Below, one piece after another: positions 45,201-57,330 of a stretch of DNA of 64,000 nucleotides (position 1 is its first letter; the number at the start of each line of letters is the position of its first letter). The translations under genes were made by a program, and so were the position numbers. The stretch spans positions 28,138,303 through 28,202,302 of the forward strand of contig NC_087069.1 of NCBI RefSeq assembly GCF_963678635.1. The letters run 5' to 3'. The DNA is from Symsagittifera roscoffensis (Eukaryota > Xenacoelomorpha > Acoela > Convolutidae). The notes beneath the pieces are model-generated. The model was not told where the DNA came from. It searched no databases and saw nothing but the letters and a program-made list of their open reading frames with translations.

Positions 45201-45724
45201 TGTTCCGACTTTCGATACGAAAGTAACGGAATATTTGTGCTCGGGGTGGGTTTTTTTCTTCGGACAAATTTCGACTTTTTAACTAGCCATTTTTGACGGA
45301 ATTTTTTATATCATTCGAAAGCTATTGTTGTCCTTAACTTAAATTTGAAAAGATATTTCACCTGTGATCATTTTTCGTAAAGTTACGGGGGTTTAAAGAT
45401 TGCCATTTTGGCCAATATGGGACATTTAACGCGCGATATATTTCGCGCTATTAACGCGTAGGCCAATTTTAATCCGTCTTAGAAATCGTTCCAAATTGGT
45501 TCAAGAAAAATTATATGCCATAATTGATTTGTCAATAGGAGCAAAATCTATCCCTTTGTACTTAATATGGCGTGTGGGGGATGTTTTTACAAAAAATCTC
45601 AAACGTTGTAGAAAAAAAATTTTAATGTTACTTTATTACATTTAAATTTTCCTTGTTATTACTGCTCCACAGACTTTAAAAGGCAGTCGAAACATTCAGG
45701 GCTTCGCCCTGATACGAGCAGTCT
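45201..45724 (+). repeat. Hairpin-bounded dispersed repeat (unit 2, copy 1)
   Basis: Copy of 14538-15061 with both hairpins intact. Confidence 0.9.
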
Positions 45725-45892
45725 AATTTGTTTTTTTTTCTTTCTTGTTCTTGTATTCTTAGCTTATTTTGATATCCATTATCATATAAAATTTGATTGT
45801 GACAATTATTATCCTATTTTGATGTTTGAGGAACATTTATCTTCATGATAAACAACTTAAAGCAGCCACGTCTTATCTATTTGGTTAGTTCT

Positions 45893-46294
45893 CAGTCGGG
45901 CCCCATAAAAATCTGCTGCTAAATAGACAACATTCTGCTGCGTTGCAAAAACATCTGCTTTTTCTGCCCTATGAAATTTTTTTGTTGACCAATTTTTTTC
46001 CTACAAAAATAATTAAGTATCGCTTTCCGAGATAATTGAATGAAATTTAAAAACAAGCCGAGCATTTTCAGGAAGATAAATAGAAGACTGGCAGAGTCAC
46101 GGATAGATGCAAATTTTGTTTTATTGAGAATTAGAGCAATTGTAGCATTCATTTTTTTAAATGCGAAAAGTGAGTACATTCTGCTGTATGATTAAAGTCC
46201 TGCTCTATCTGCTGCTTTAAAAATTATTTTGTTTTTTAAGCCGAATTCTGCCGGGTATGCTAAGTTGTGCTGCTAGCAGAATTCTTTGGGGCCT
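45893..46294. mobile_element. hAT-like CTGC-rich MITE (unit 2, copy 1)
   Basis: Copy of 15230-15632. Confidence 0.6.
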
Positions 46295-47409
46295 GATTCT
46301 GAATAGTTCAAATAAAATTAAACTTTCGAATCATTATCGTTATTTTATTTTTTGACCACGTTCTTGCTATCAAAGCTGCAGGCAAATTTTTAGAAAAATT
46401 TTGCTGATAAATCAGCCATCAAAATGATTTTATTTTCAAAAAATGTGAAAATTTCATGAAAAACCAGCAGTGATTACGCCATTTTTCCGGGTTTGAGTGG
46501 CTGTTGATACTATGTTTAGACTCAGACGAGAGAAATTTAGGAGAAAGTGCTTGTTTGCTCCCTTCGATACTTAATTTCTTGTATCCAATTTCGACAAAGG
46601 CAGTTTTTGAGCTCTTATAGTTCCTAGTTCGTGATCCCTAGCAAGGTGGCGGACTCCAATGCAGAATGTGTAAGCTTACATTATAAATATTCCACATAGC
46701 AAAAGTTTCCAACCAATTCCGTGAAATTTGATTTTCATTCCCAAAATGTCTAATAAATTTGCTCACCTAGGGTGGGTTTTTTTTCTTCAGACAAATTTCG
46801 ACTTTTTAACTAGCCATTTTTGACGGAATTTTTTATATCATTCGAAAGCTATTGTTGTCCTCAGCTTAAATTTGAAAAAATATTTCACCTGTGATCATTT
46901 TTCGTAAATTACGGGGGTTTAAAGATTGCCATTTTGGCCAATTTGGGACAATTAACGCGTGATATATTTCGCGCTATTAACGCGTAGGCCAATTTTAATC
47001 CGTCTTAGAAATCGTTCAAGAAAAATTATATGCCATAATTGATTTTTCAATAGGAGCAAAATCTATCCCTTCGTACTTAATATGGCGTGTGGGGGATGTT
47101 TTTACAAAAAATCTCAAACGTTTTAGAAAAAAAAATTTTAATGTTACTTTATTACATTTAAATTTTCCTTGTTATTACTGCTCCACAGACTTTAAAAGGC
47201 AGTCGAAACATTCAGGGCTTCGCCCTGATACGAGCAGTCTAATTTGTTTTTTTTTTCTTTCTTGTTCTTGTATTCTTAGCTTATTTTGATATCCATTATC
47301 ATATAAAGTTTGATTGTGACAATTATTATCCTATTTTGATGTTTGAGGGACATTTATATTCATGATAAACAACTTAAAGCAGCCACATTTTATCTATTTG
47401 TTCAGATCT

Positions 47410-47818
47410 CAGTCGGGCCCCATAAAAATCTGCTGCTATATAGACAACATTCTGCTGAATTACAAAAACATCTGCTTTTTCTGCGCCATGAAATTTTTTT
47501 GTTGATCAATTTTTTTTCTTCAAAAATTTAGTATCGCTTTCCGAGATAATTAAATGAAATTTAAAAACAAGCCGAGCATTTTCAGGAAGAAAAATAGAAG
47601 ACTGGTAGAGTCACAGATAGATGCACTTTTTGTTTTATTGAGAATTAGGGCAGTTGTAGCATTCATTTTTTTGAATGCGAAAAGTGAGTACATTCTGCTG
47701 TATGATTAAAGTTCTGCTCTATCTGCTGCTTTAAAAACTATTCTGTTCTATAAAAACTATATTCTGAATTGTGCCGGGTATGCTAAGTTGTGCTGCTAGC
47801 AGAATTCTTTGGGGCCTG
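47410..47818. mobile_element. hAT-like CTGC-rich MITE (unit 2, copy 2)
   Basis: Copy of 16745-17153. Confidence 0.6.
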
Positions 47819-48286
47819 ATTCTGAATAGTTCAAATAAAATTAAACTTTCGAATCATTATCGTCATTTTATTTTTTGACCACTTTCTTGCTATCAAAGCT
47901 GCAGGCCAATTTTTAGAACAACTTAGAACAATAAATCAGCCATCAAAGTGATTTTGTTTTCAAAAAATGTGAAAATTTCATGAAAAACCAGCAGTGATTA
48001 TGCCATTTTTCCGGCTTTGAGTGGCTGTTGATACTATGTTTAGACTCAGACGACAGAAATTTAGGAGAAAGTGCTTGTTTGCTCCCTTCGATACTTAATT
48101 TCTTGTATCCAATTTCGACAAAGGCAGTTTTTGAGCTCTTATAGTTCATAGTTCGAGATCCCTAGCAAGGTGGCGGACTCCAATGCAGAATGTGTAAGCG
48201 CTTGAAAGTCACACACCGTCAGCAATTTTCACTTACATTATAAATATTCCACATTGCAAAAGTTCCCAACCAATTCCGTGAAATTT

Positions 48287-50257
48287 GATTTTCGTTTCCA
48301 AAATATCTAGTAAATTTGCTCACCTAGTCGATAGAAGAATGTTTTTTTGCAAGAAATGGCACGACTTATATAATTTATGGTTATCTTGCAAGATCTTGTA
48401 TCATCGAGGTAATCTTGCAAAAATCTTGAAAGAAGAAGGATATTTTGCAAAAATATTGTCGGAGTGGTGAAGGACCCTGCACGATAACCATCCTTAAAAA
48501 TTGGTGCAAAAAATTCGTTAAATCACTTCAAGTTTGAAAAATTTGTTTATTTGTATTAGTATAATCATACAAGAGCATAAATTGTATGTATCAATTGTAT
48601 TGTTGTTTTAAAATCAATAATGTAAAGTTTGGTAAAAATAGCTTGTTTGTATGAATATAATCATACTAAGCATAGGCTTGATGTATCGGTTGGAACATTT
48701 TTTGTTGTTATGTAACCCATGGAATGCAAAAACTTTTTTTGAAATTAAAAACTTTTACACCTAAGCTGAGGAAAATTTTAGGCGGCATTAAGTGGAACTT
48801 TAATTATTAAAGCAAAATATAAAGTTAGTTCTAAAACATTTTTTCTGAAATTTAGAAAAGTTTTTTGACCCGCTGTGATTTTGATGCATAATTTTTCATT
48901 TTTTGACACTGAAATTTTTTTTCAGTTGGACTTGGCTTCGGACTCAAAAACTGTTAATTTTTTTGCTACAACTAATAAAACAATCTCTGCTCCTAAAATT
49001 TTTTGTTATAAGCAATCATCAAATCATCTTTTTTTCTGATTTGTTTAACGGTCATCAAAATCATTGTTGCTAGAAGAGACATTAACGAATCTGGAATAAA
49101 CTAAACATTTTTGAAATTAGCTAGACATTAACGGGTACCAAGTGACGAATATCCCCTTATATAGAAATAAATCAACAGTTAAGCAAATGAAATTTTCTAC
49201 CTACTAACAAACCTCCCCCTTTGTAAAATTGGGATAGAGTTAAGAGAGCGTTCAATTATTAGAATGGCTAAGATTTTCGTTTCCAAAATATCTAGTAAAT
49301 TTGCTCACCTAGTCGATAGAAGAATGTTTTTTTGCAAGAAATGGCACGACTTATATAATTTATGGTTATCTTGCAAGATCTTGTATCATCGAGGTAATCT
49401 TGCAAAAATCTTGAAAGAAGAAGGATATTTTGCAAAAATATTGTCGGAGTGGTGAAGGACCCTGCACGATAACCATCCTTAAAAATTGGTGCAAAAAATT
49501 CGTTAAATCACTTCAAGTTTGAAAAATTTGTTTATTTGTATTAGTATAATCATACAAGAGCATAAATTGTATGTATCAATTGTATTGTTGTTTTAAAATC
49601 AATAATGTAAAGTTTGGTAAAAATAGCTTGTTTGTATGAATATAATCATACTAAGCATAGGCTTGATGTATCGGTTGGAACATTTTTTGTTGTTATGTAA
49701 CCCATGGAATGCAAAAACTTTTTTTGAAATTAAAAACTTTTACACCTAAGCTGAGGAAAATTTTAGGCGGCATTAAGTGGAACTTTAATTATTAAAGCAA
49801 AATATAAAGTTAGTTCTAAAACATTTTTTCTGAAATTTAGAAAAGTTTTTTGACCCGCTGTGATTTTGATGCATAATTTTTCATTTTTTGACACTGAAAT
49901 TTTTTTTCAGTTGGACTTGGCTTCGGACTCAAAAACTGTTAATTTTTTTGCTACAACTAATAAAACAATCTCTGCTCCTAAAATTTTTTGTTATAAGCAA
50001 TCATCAAATCATCTTTTTTTCTGATTTGTTTAACGGTCATCAAAATCATTGTTGCTAGAAGAGACATTAACGAATCTGGAATAAACTAAACATTTTTGAA
50101 ATTAGCTAGACATTAACGGGTACCAAGTGACGAATATCCCCTTATATAGAAATAAATCAACAGTTAAGCAAATGAAATTTTTCTACCTACTAACAAACCT
50201 CCCCCTTTGTAAAATTGGGATAGAGTTAAGAGAGCGTTCAATTATTAGAATGGCTAA
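48287..50257. repeat. 986-bp tandem duplication pair (unit 2)
   Basis: Units start at 48287 and 49272 (period 985 because one T is missing near 49194). They match 17622-19593. Confidence 0.95.
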
Positions 50258-51168
50258 GATAATTTTATTTCTTAATATGAACAAACTACATATGAACAAA
50301 AATCAAAAAATTTGATTTGTCTGAATTTTTTGGACTTTATTTTTCCCAAATTGTCAAAAAAAAGTTTTTGGTATTTGTTTTTTATACATATGAGTTTGTC
50401 TATGGTGTAGCAATATTTCAGTCCCAGTCTCAACTCCGAAACTGTATAAGCTGCTTACGCGTGTCATTACATACTTTTGATATGATTTGTACTTTTTCCC
50501 AGTTCAACAACTTGTCTAATACAATCATAGAATCATTTTCTCCTTTAATTTTTGTATGACAGTTTTTCCTTTAATTTTTGTATGAACGTCATCAAGCACT
50601 AGACATCATTTGCGACCTCTGCATTTTATACACCCTTTTTTCCGAATTTGTATTTTTTACGTTGGTTGTATTTTAACCAATTCCATTTGTGACACCCTTA
50701 GAGATCAGTTCTCTCTAAAATGCTGAAAAGTGCGATTCCATTCTGGGGATTTGATTATTCGCTGTTTTCAAAAATGACAGAAAATTCTTTATAGGATAAT
50801 GAAGAAGCGTGCCAAAAATATATGAGCAATAAAAAAACGTTTCATTCATTTTGTTCTTCTGTTGCTTTTATGAAATATCTGCGTGTTTCGTGTCTTTTAA
50901 TTTATATTTTTAATTGCAAGCAAAAGTGTTCTTATATTTTATGAATAAATTAAGAGAGAGCCATTGATAAAAACTTACAGATTTGATCAGCGACTCATAG
51001 TTAAATTTCTCGAAAATAGAAAACAGTTTTAATTACACTTGAAAACATAAATAACAGATAGCCACATAACGAGAGAAAAAAATCAAAAAAATTCTTGGGG
51101 AAACCGCCCAGCGGCTTTATTTATGTGGTTAGCAAACAATTTTTTCTCCTTAAACCAACGCTAATATT

Positions 51169-51374
51169 GGATCTACTTAACAATTGCCCTCCCTTTGGTA
51201 CCTACTTAAGAATTGCCACCCCTATTAATAAAAGCAGTAAATTAACGCTAGAGCTTTGTATTGAGACTTCCAATTTTGCTGCAATCTGATTAGTCGAAAA
51301 TGCGTTATATTAATCTACCTAACAATAGCCCCCCTTTCTTAAAAGGGGGGGGGGGGTAATTGTTAAGTAGATCC
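51169..51374. mobile_element. MITE with 8-bp target duplication (unit 2)
   Basis: Copy of 20505-20709 with one extra G; CTAATATT flanks it at 51161-51168 and 51375-51382. Confidence 0.88.
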
Positions 51375-52690
51375 CTAATATTTAGCCTCGCAGAAAGCAG
51401 TCATAAACCAGACGAAGACATCGGACTTAAATAAGTTAAATTGTCTACATTCCTTGTGCTCAGTTAAGGAACTTTAACATTATTTCACCGATTTGATAAT
51501 TACAACTTCGCTCTGACATTTTGAAATTCAAATATAATTGGCTGTCAATATAATCGGAAGAGGATTTCAACTCTGACTTCAAAAAACAAGTCAAACTTGA
51601 TGCTTAAAAGCATCGGTGACGGACAGTTAATATCATATTTGGTCAACGTGTCTGTTTGATGTTGTATCACCTTGTCTGTACATGAAACACTTCCCTTAAA
51701 TGAAAACAGAGTTCGAAAGAAATGTGATGAAGTGAATTATCTGTTTTCATTAGTGTAGAATTCTGAAGGATCTTACTGCCCTTTAAGGTGTCTCAATTAG
51801 TTTTTTTTCGCAATGATAAACGATTTTCTTACATTTTCAACTGTTATTTGCAAAAAAATAAGTTTTTCATAAAAGCCTGCAAATTGAGAAGGCGACCAAA
51901 ACTGGCACAATCCTTTAAAAGGTTGCGACCGATTCAAAATGATACAGTCAAAATACTAGGTTTAGAAATTGGACGATATTGTATAGCAAATCTTTTTGAG
52001 ATTAAAAAAAAACATTTCATTGATCTGACCCTAAGTACACTAATATACTCCCAACTCCCATATTAAGTTAATCAGTTTATTTTTGGCCAACAAAAATTAA
52101 CTGAATCAAAAAATTATTAGACTTGTTCCGATTTACACAACCTGCAAAAAAAGGTTGAAAGCTTGTGGGAAGATTAACCCACAAAATCAACTCTGTGGCC
52201 CAAATTATTTGCTTGAATCAAGAAATCCTCAGACTTGTTCTATTTGCGCAATCTGCGAAAATGAGGTTGAAAATTTGTGGTAAATGTTGTTATAAATTCT
52301 TTGGATCATTGGATCATTTCACCGTGACTATAAGTTCATATCAGCATGGTTAGTTTTCTTGTAATTTTTGTGATCTATCCTTTTTCTAATTTTCTGTGCT
52401 CGTATATCCAGCTCAACAAGCTTTTTTGTCTGTTTGTTTTTGTGTTCTTTTCCATAATAATCTGAACTAGAACTACAATCTGTCACAAGAATTTAGGATT
52501 TTTTCAACTCTTAGGGTAAGTGTATCGGTTTCTTGCGTACCTTAAAAACGTATTTTAAAAAATTGACTTTTTCATGTTCACTGCACGTTTCAAGTTCACG
52601 TTTTGAAAACTAACTTAGAGTTTTCGTAATGCAATGAATCTTTAAGAGCAAGCTTTTAAAGGTTTCAATCGTTTTGCGAATTTCTTTCAG

Positions 52691-52844
52691 CTCACCAAGA
52701 CAATTGGTTCACTTTCTCTTGCGGTTGTGATTCTGTTCACACTGATAGAAAGGGCGGCAGCCGTTCTCGACGAGGAAGGAGCAGTCACCACTGGAACTGA
52801 AACAAGAGGGGTATCGCAATTTGCGGGAAAACGCGGATGCCCTG
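52691..52844 (+). CDS. Possible small exon with hydrophobic segment (unit 2)
   Basis: Copy of the doubtful exon at 22026-22179. Here it is followed by unique sequence in which a further open stretch with amino-acid-like composition is seen (52968-53035), but no joined gene can be demonstrated. Confidence 0.2.
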
Positions 52845-52954
52845 GTAAAAATAGCTATGCCCGGCATCCTTTTCTCTGCTCTTCTACCCTCAATTCCCTG
52901 CCTCGTCACGACTTTTCATCATCATCCCCTCATATGACGTTTTTTTTTCTTTAA

Positions 52955-53268
52955 ATGATGATTATCATGATCTTTGATATAGCTAAATACCTGAAAAAAT
53001 ATTATGAGGTCTTCTATCACCTCCGTTCCAATAGTAAGATCATTATGTTGAGGGGCTCAATTTTGTTTTTACTATGCTGGTGGAATGGAGGTGTATTGAA
53101 AAAGACCCGTATTATGAAGTATACGAGTATAAAATGTGTCTCAAAATGTGTGGTAATTTACTCGGGTTCATGAATTTTTTTCAAAAAAGAATGGGGATAA
53201 GGAGATTGGATTTATGTTATTTTAACGTACACAAAAAGTTTTATTTAGCCTTACAGCTGAAGAAGTAA
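52955..53268 (+). other. Possible coding fragments after the duplication edge
   Basis: Just past the end of homology, one frame reads FDIAKYLKKYYEVFYHLRSN before a GTAAGA donor-like site at about 53034. A second frame (53074-53268) reads WRCIEKDPYYEVYEYKMCLK then MCGNLLGFM. Both share a KYYEV / PYYEV look and a composition more protein-like than the surroundings. I do not recognise a family. They may be exons or decayed pieces of an unknown gene. Confidence 0.2.
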
Positions 53269-53342
53269 CTTGATGGTTTGTTTTTTTTTCCAAAAAAAGT
53301 GGGGTCTGAGGTAGAGAAATATGGAAAAACGATGAAAAAGAC

Positions 53343-53570
53343 GATGAAAAAGAAGAAGAAAAAGAAGAAAAAGAAGAAGAAGAAGAAGAAGAAGAAGAAT
53401 AAGAATAAGAAGAAGAAGAAGAAGAAGAAAAAGAAGAAGAAGAAGAAGAAGAAGAAGAAGAAGAAGAAAGAAAGAAGACGAAGAAGAAGAAGAAGAAGAA
53501 GAAGAAGAAGAAGAAGAAGAAGGAGGAGGAGGATGATGATGATGATGAGGATGATGAAAATGAAGAATAA
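53343..53570 (+). repeat. Long purine (GAA/AAG) tract
   Basis: About 230 bases consist almost wholly of A and G on the + strand, mostly AAG/GAA triplets, ending in a GAT-rich run. Ala-free poly-Lys, poly-Glu or poly-Arg frames and poly-Ser/Phe/Leu frames on the other strand all derive from it. Such mirror-like purine tracts can form triplex DNA. Confidence 0.95.
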
Positions 53571-53765
53571 GTCTCTGTTAGACCGCAACCAGCGGAACAA
53601 AAGCGACAAGTTGCGATGCCAGGAATAATACAACTCAAACGGAACGCCCACGGGGTCTTAGACAAGAAGTTCACATGCCTAGAAAAGTCAGAACAGTTGG
53701 ACAGTTTCAGAGAACAGAGCCAGTTGACAAACAGCCAGAAAATTTGTTCATAACAAAAATCAAGG

Positions 53766-54296
53766 GTGGACTGCCCCAGGTGTGGAAAAATATGTTCAAA
53801 TCAGTGTAAAGAAACATCGAGGGAAAAACTGCCACGGAACATTGGAAATAAGAGAAGACCATTTGAAAAGTTGAAAAACATTAGAAACAACCAAGACGCC
53901 TTATCTGCCACATATGGAGATTCAATACCAATATTTCAAGGCACCGAAGACTTGTTCACAAGGATATCATACCAGCCAAGTCTGATAGGGCGTAACGGCG
54001 AGAACAGAACAGAACAAGAAGAAGAAGAAGAAGAAGAAGAAGAAGAAGAAGAAGAAGAAGACTTAGAAGAAGCATCAGCATCAAAAGTTCTCGAACTCGA
54101 ATTGAAAACTAGAGGAGTGAAACGCAAAACGTGGATGAATTGTTTATGCTGCCGTAATCGGAGAATGAGGAGACGCAATATCGCGAAGAGGTGCATAAAA
54201 TGCAACCCCGACGGAACTTGTAGATCACGCCCGGAAAAATTGGCGTGTTGGTGTCTTTTATGGGGTCCCATTAATTTTTACATGAAGATAACTTGA
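53766..54296 (+). CDS. Cys/Arg-rich candidate protein (hypothetical, possibly broken)
   Basis: Open frame of about 176 codons with no ATG at its left edge; it follows an in-frame TAA at 53751, and a weak acceptor-like AG precedes it. It reads a CPRCGKICSNQC cysteine cluster, a basic central part, a Glu run from a GAA microsatellite (54016-54062) and a C-terminal Cys/Arg module from 54141: C-L-C-C-R, then RMRRRN, AKRC, x2-C, then PDGTC. The same module recurs at 55024-55122, which argues for real coding ancestry. In the same frame, 53571-53750 is also open between stops. The cysteine spacing suggests a metal-binding or disulphide fold, but I recognise no family. It could be an exon, a transposon protein or a pseudogene. 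Confidence 0.4.
   Translation: MDCPRCGKICSNQCKETSREKLPRNIGNKRRPFEKLKNIRNNQDALSATYGDSIPIFQGTEDLFTRISYQPSLIGRNGENRTEQEEEEEEEEEEEEEEDLEEASASKVLELELKTRGVKRKTWMNCLCCRNRRMRRRNIAKRCIKCNPDGTCRSRPEKLACWCLLWGPINFYMKIT
54016..54062 (+). repeat. GAA microsatellite
   Basis: About 15 GAA/AGA triplets, read as a Glu run in the candidate ORF. Confidence 0.95.
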
Positions 54297-54450
54297 CTTT
54301 GCCACGAAATCAAGACACTTGAATCTCAACTGTACTGAAATAAAAAAGCTCTAATTTTTTTTACAAAATAATTGAATGCAACAATTTACTACATTTTGCG
54401 CTCGGTGTATAATAATAAATCTCAAAAAAGTTAATTTATTTCAAAATATT

Positions 54451-54906
54451 TGCGCTCGGTGTAGTTTTTTTGTCCCTTTTATCTAGCCATTTTTGAACAA
54501 AATTTTGTATTCGATCCAAAAGCCAGTGATGCCATGAGTTAATTCTCAGTTATGGCGGCTTGAAACTGTAGTTAATTCTTTTTATTATTAAGGAGGCTTG
54601 AAAATCACCAATTTGGCTAAATTTAAACAATAGGAGGTTGACATTTTCACGATAAAAACGCGTAGAGCGGCGGTTTTTCCGCCTCAGAAATCGTGCCAAA
54701 TTGAATTCAAGTCAGCTATTTTGTCTCATTAACGCGTTAATAGACTCTCAAAATATATATAATTTGTATTTTACAAAGTTAATCGGTTGATAAAACTAAG
54801 AAAGAAAACTAAGAGATACAACTGAGAACAAAAAAGACATTTAATCAAAATTAGTTTGACCTTAACGAGCACTAAGAACATTGAGGGTTTTACCCTAATT
54901 TCGAGC
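54451..54906 (+). repeat. Diverged member of the hairpin-bounded repeat family
   Basis: Shares the order of landmarks GCTCGGTGTAG, CTAGCCATTTTTGA, CCAATTTGGC, AACGCGTAG, CAGAAATCGTGCCAAATTG and a terminal hairpin AGGGTTTTACCCT followed by TTTCGAGCA. The terminal stem has changed on both sides relative to CAGGGCTTCGCCCTG. Confidence 0.7.
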
Positions 54907-55023
54907 ATTTTTCGATTTATAATGAAAATTTCAAGTTCAAAATATGAGGGAGTGGATATTGGAGGCGCTTCATGAGTTTGCTTTTGACTTTAAAGCGCGG
55001 CAGAGTGAAAAGTGTAAACTGGT

Positions 55024-55122
55024 TGTTTAGGTTGCCGCGGTGGTAGAATGAAGAGGCGAAACAGGGCAAAAAGGTGCTGGATTTGCCAACCCAACGGAGC
55101 TTGCATGCCGTGTCCAAATTGA
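55024..55122 (+). pseudogene. Second copy of the Cys/Arg module
   Basis: One frame reads C-L-G-C-R, then RMKRRNRAKRC, x2-C, PNGAC, x2-C-P-N and a stop at 55120. It aligns residue by residue with 54141-54230 of the candidate ORF. Only this C-terminal piece is open; an in-frame TAA lies a few codons upstream, though GTTTAG at 55025-55030 might act as an acceptor. It is a paralogous fragment or terminal exon. Confidence 0.5.
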
Positions 55123-55572
55123 ATCCGCCGGAATTTCTGGATTTGCTTTCATTAAAACTCGCTGAAATGCCTTCACTAGCAAATTAAAAGCAACTAAATT
55201 ATTATATTCAAAAAACAATAATTTTTCATTAACAAAATCAGGTGATAGTTTTAATTCTGTAGCAAGATCTTTGTGACGGCTTTGCAATTTGATCATTTTT
55301 CAGATTATTTTGACCTTATCCCAACCGGTTCAAGAAATTAAGAGAAAATATCCACTTAGTTAGGAACTCTAATAATGACTTTTTTCCAAAAATAGATCCC
55401 AGATTTTTGATATAAGACCATCCTTTTGATTTAAATTTTGTCTGTCAGATATACTGAAGCAAAAAAAAATAAATTTTGTTGAGTGCAATCTGTCTAAATA
55501 AACTTGTTTCATTGCGAGTATCATGGCTATTGGCAAAAGATCGCTTGAACAGTCACAGATTCAAATACTTTT
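55123..55572. other. AT-rich stretch without recognised gene
   Basis: Nothing recognisable beyond low-complexity sequence. Confidence 0.4.
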
Positions 55573-56062
55573 TGTTCCGACTTTCGATACGAAAGTAACG
55601 GAATATTTGTGCTCGGGGTGGGTTTTTTTTCTTCAGACAAATTTCGACTTTTTAACTAGCCATTTTTGACGGAATTGTTTTTATATCGTTCGAAAGGTAT
55701 TGTTGTCCTGAGCTCAAATTTGAAAAGATATTTCACCTGTGATCATTTTTCGTAAAGTTATGGGGGTTTAAAAATTGCCATTTCGCGCTATTAACGCGTA
55801 AGTGAGATATAATCCGTCTTAGAAATTGTTCCAAATTGGTTGAACGAAGCTTATTTGCCATAATTGATTTGTTACAAGTAGCGAAATCTATCCTTTTGTA
55901 CTTTATATGGCGTGTGGGGGGATTATTTTTAAAAAATTTAAAAATTTTTGAAAAAAAAAATTTCATTTTGTTTTTTTACTTTTAATTTTTTAATGATATT
56001 ACTGCTCCATAAACCTTAATGGGCAGTCGGAACATTCAGGGCTTCGCTCTGATACAAGCAGT
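55573..56062 (+). repeat. Hairpin-bounded dispersed repeat
   Basis: Starts TGTTCCGACTTTCGATACGA and ends CAGGGCTTCGCTCTG, ATACAAGCAGT. It lacks the segment between GCCATT and TCGCGC present in other copies, a deletion shared with the copy at 62765. Confidence 0.9.
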
Positions 56063-57170
56063 TTTGTTTTTCTTATGTTTTGTTTCAATCTCAATCAAGA
56101 GTTGCCAAAATCCTTTTTCTCGCTGATTTGATCGTTCTATAAAACGAAGATGGAAAATAGTAATGAGAAGAAAAACAATAGATTGATAAAAAGACCACGA
56201 GCAAAGATGTAGATAAAAAACATTTGAGTGTCAAAAAGACATCCCAAAACAGTATAAAATCTAAACTTAGAAAGAAAATCCATCAAAACGCAAACTGATA
56301 CCAAAAAAACACGAGGGAACTTCAGTCAAGATGTTTCAAACCTGAATCGTTTTTGTGGGAAGTCAAAAACCTTTTGACAGAAACTAGCGCTGATGCGCAA
56401 AATGTTTTTTATGAAAAAGGATAAACAAAATATCTGTATTAACATTTTTGGTCTTCGCACAAAAACTATTGAAAGTTTGAAACATCTTGAGAGAAGTTTT
56501 GCTTGACTCCATAAAACAGTCGTGAAAATTTGTTGTATGACTTTTCTGCTGTGGTACGTTTTGTTATCACTTGATACCGATTCCACTCTACTTCGGGATG
56601 TCTCAGAAATTGCAATATTATGAGCCGAAATTTTCTTCGGAATGTTTTGAATGTTTTTTATTTCTATCTTCCCAGTTGTTTTTTTTTTCTTTTAAGTTAT
56701 TCAATTTTACTTTTTCTTAAGCATAAAAATCCCCTCTCTTCCTTAATTTAAATTTAGATTATTTAGAAGTGTCCAATTTTTCAAGAAATTTTTAAAAACA
56801 AACAAAATTGTTTATTGTTGCTTTTAGTGATAAAAACAATCCATAACTGTTGATCAAGTTTTCCTAAGTCGGATTTTTTTCCAAAAGTGTTGAGCAGCTT
56901 CACAAAAATCTCCCGCTGATCTGTTGAGTTTAGAGCAACTTAGCGGCGTTCAAAGCCGTCAAAACTTGTAGGTGTTTTATCAGAAGAGCTTGCGGTACAG
57001 CACAATGGTTCACGCAGATTCTGATAAAACTGTTATAATACTGCGTAAAAAAAAACATTTTAATTCGAGAATTTTCCTCATCTGATTTTGCGATAAGAAC
57101 TACAAAAGGGTACTACTAGATAGACCAATTGTGCCTGTATCGATTCCCCCACCTTTGTTTTACGTGTTAA
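56063..57170. other. AT-rich stretch without recognised gene
   Basis: No gene or repeat recognised. The ORF at 56326-56586 (minus) has no motif I know. Confidence 0.4.
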
Positions 57171-57330
57171 TACGGCCTAATGCGTGATGTTACGATGTGA
57201 AGTATGAATGTGAATATGGGTTTGGAAAAGAGCCATTGTCTTTTTTGGTCTAGTCCGCATGCCAATTTTTGTAACAATCGGACAAATAAAGCAGAAAAAA
57301 GCTCTTTTCAACCCCCCCTCAGTTACAAAC

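Larger units (their letters stand above)
45245..48327. repeat. 1.53-kb tandem duplication pair (unit 2)
   Basis: Units 45245-46770 and 46771-48327, matching 14582-17662. The second contains a 5'-truncated hairpin-bounded repeat at 46771-47240. Confidence 0.9.
30654..52967. repeat. Large tandem segmental duplication, unit 2
   Basis: Second copy of 1-22302. It contains the same DHX9 exons Y, Z and W, the same broken retrotransposon in the Y-Z intron, and the same downstream array of MITEs and tandem repeats. Notable differences are a G-run of 25 instead of 12 in the MITE at 38466-38855 and single-base indels in other homopolymers. Downstream of 52967 the sequence is not repeated elsewhere in the window, which marks the original flank of the duplicated block. 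Confidence 0.95.

Noticed and set aside
53222-53674. Long minus-strand poly-Ser and poly-Phe/Leu ORFs and the plus-strand poly-Lys/Arg ORF
   Set aside because: All are readings of the purine tract; composition alone keeps the frames open.
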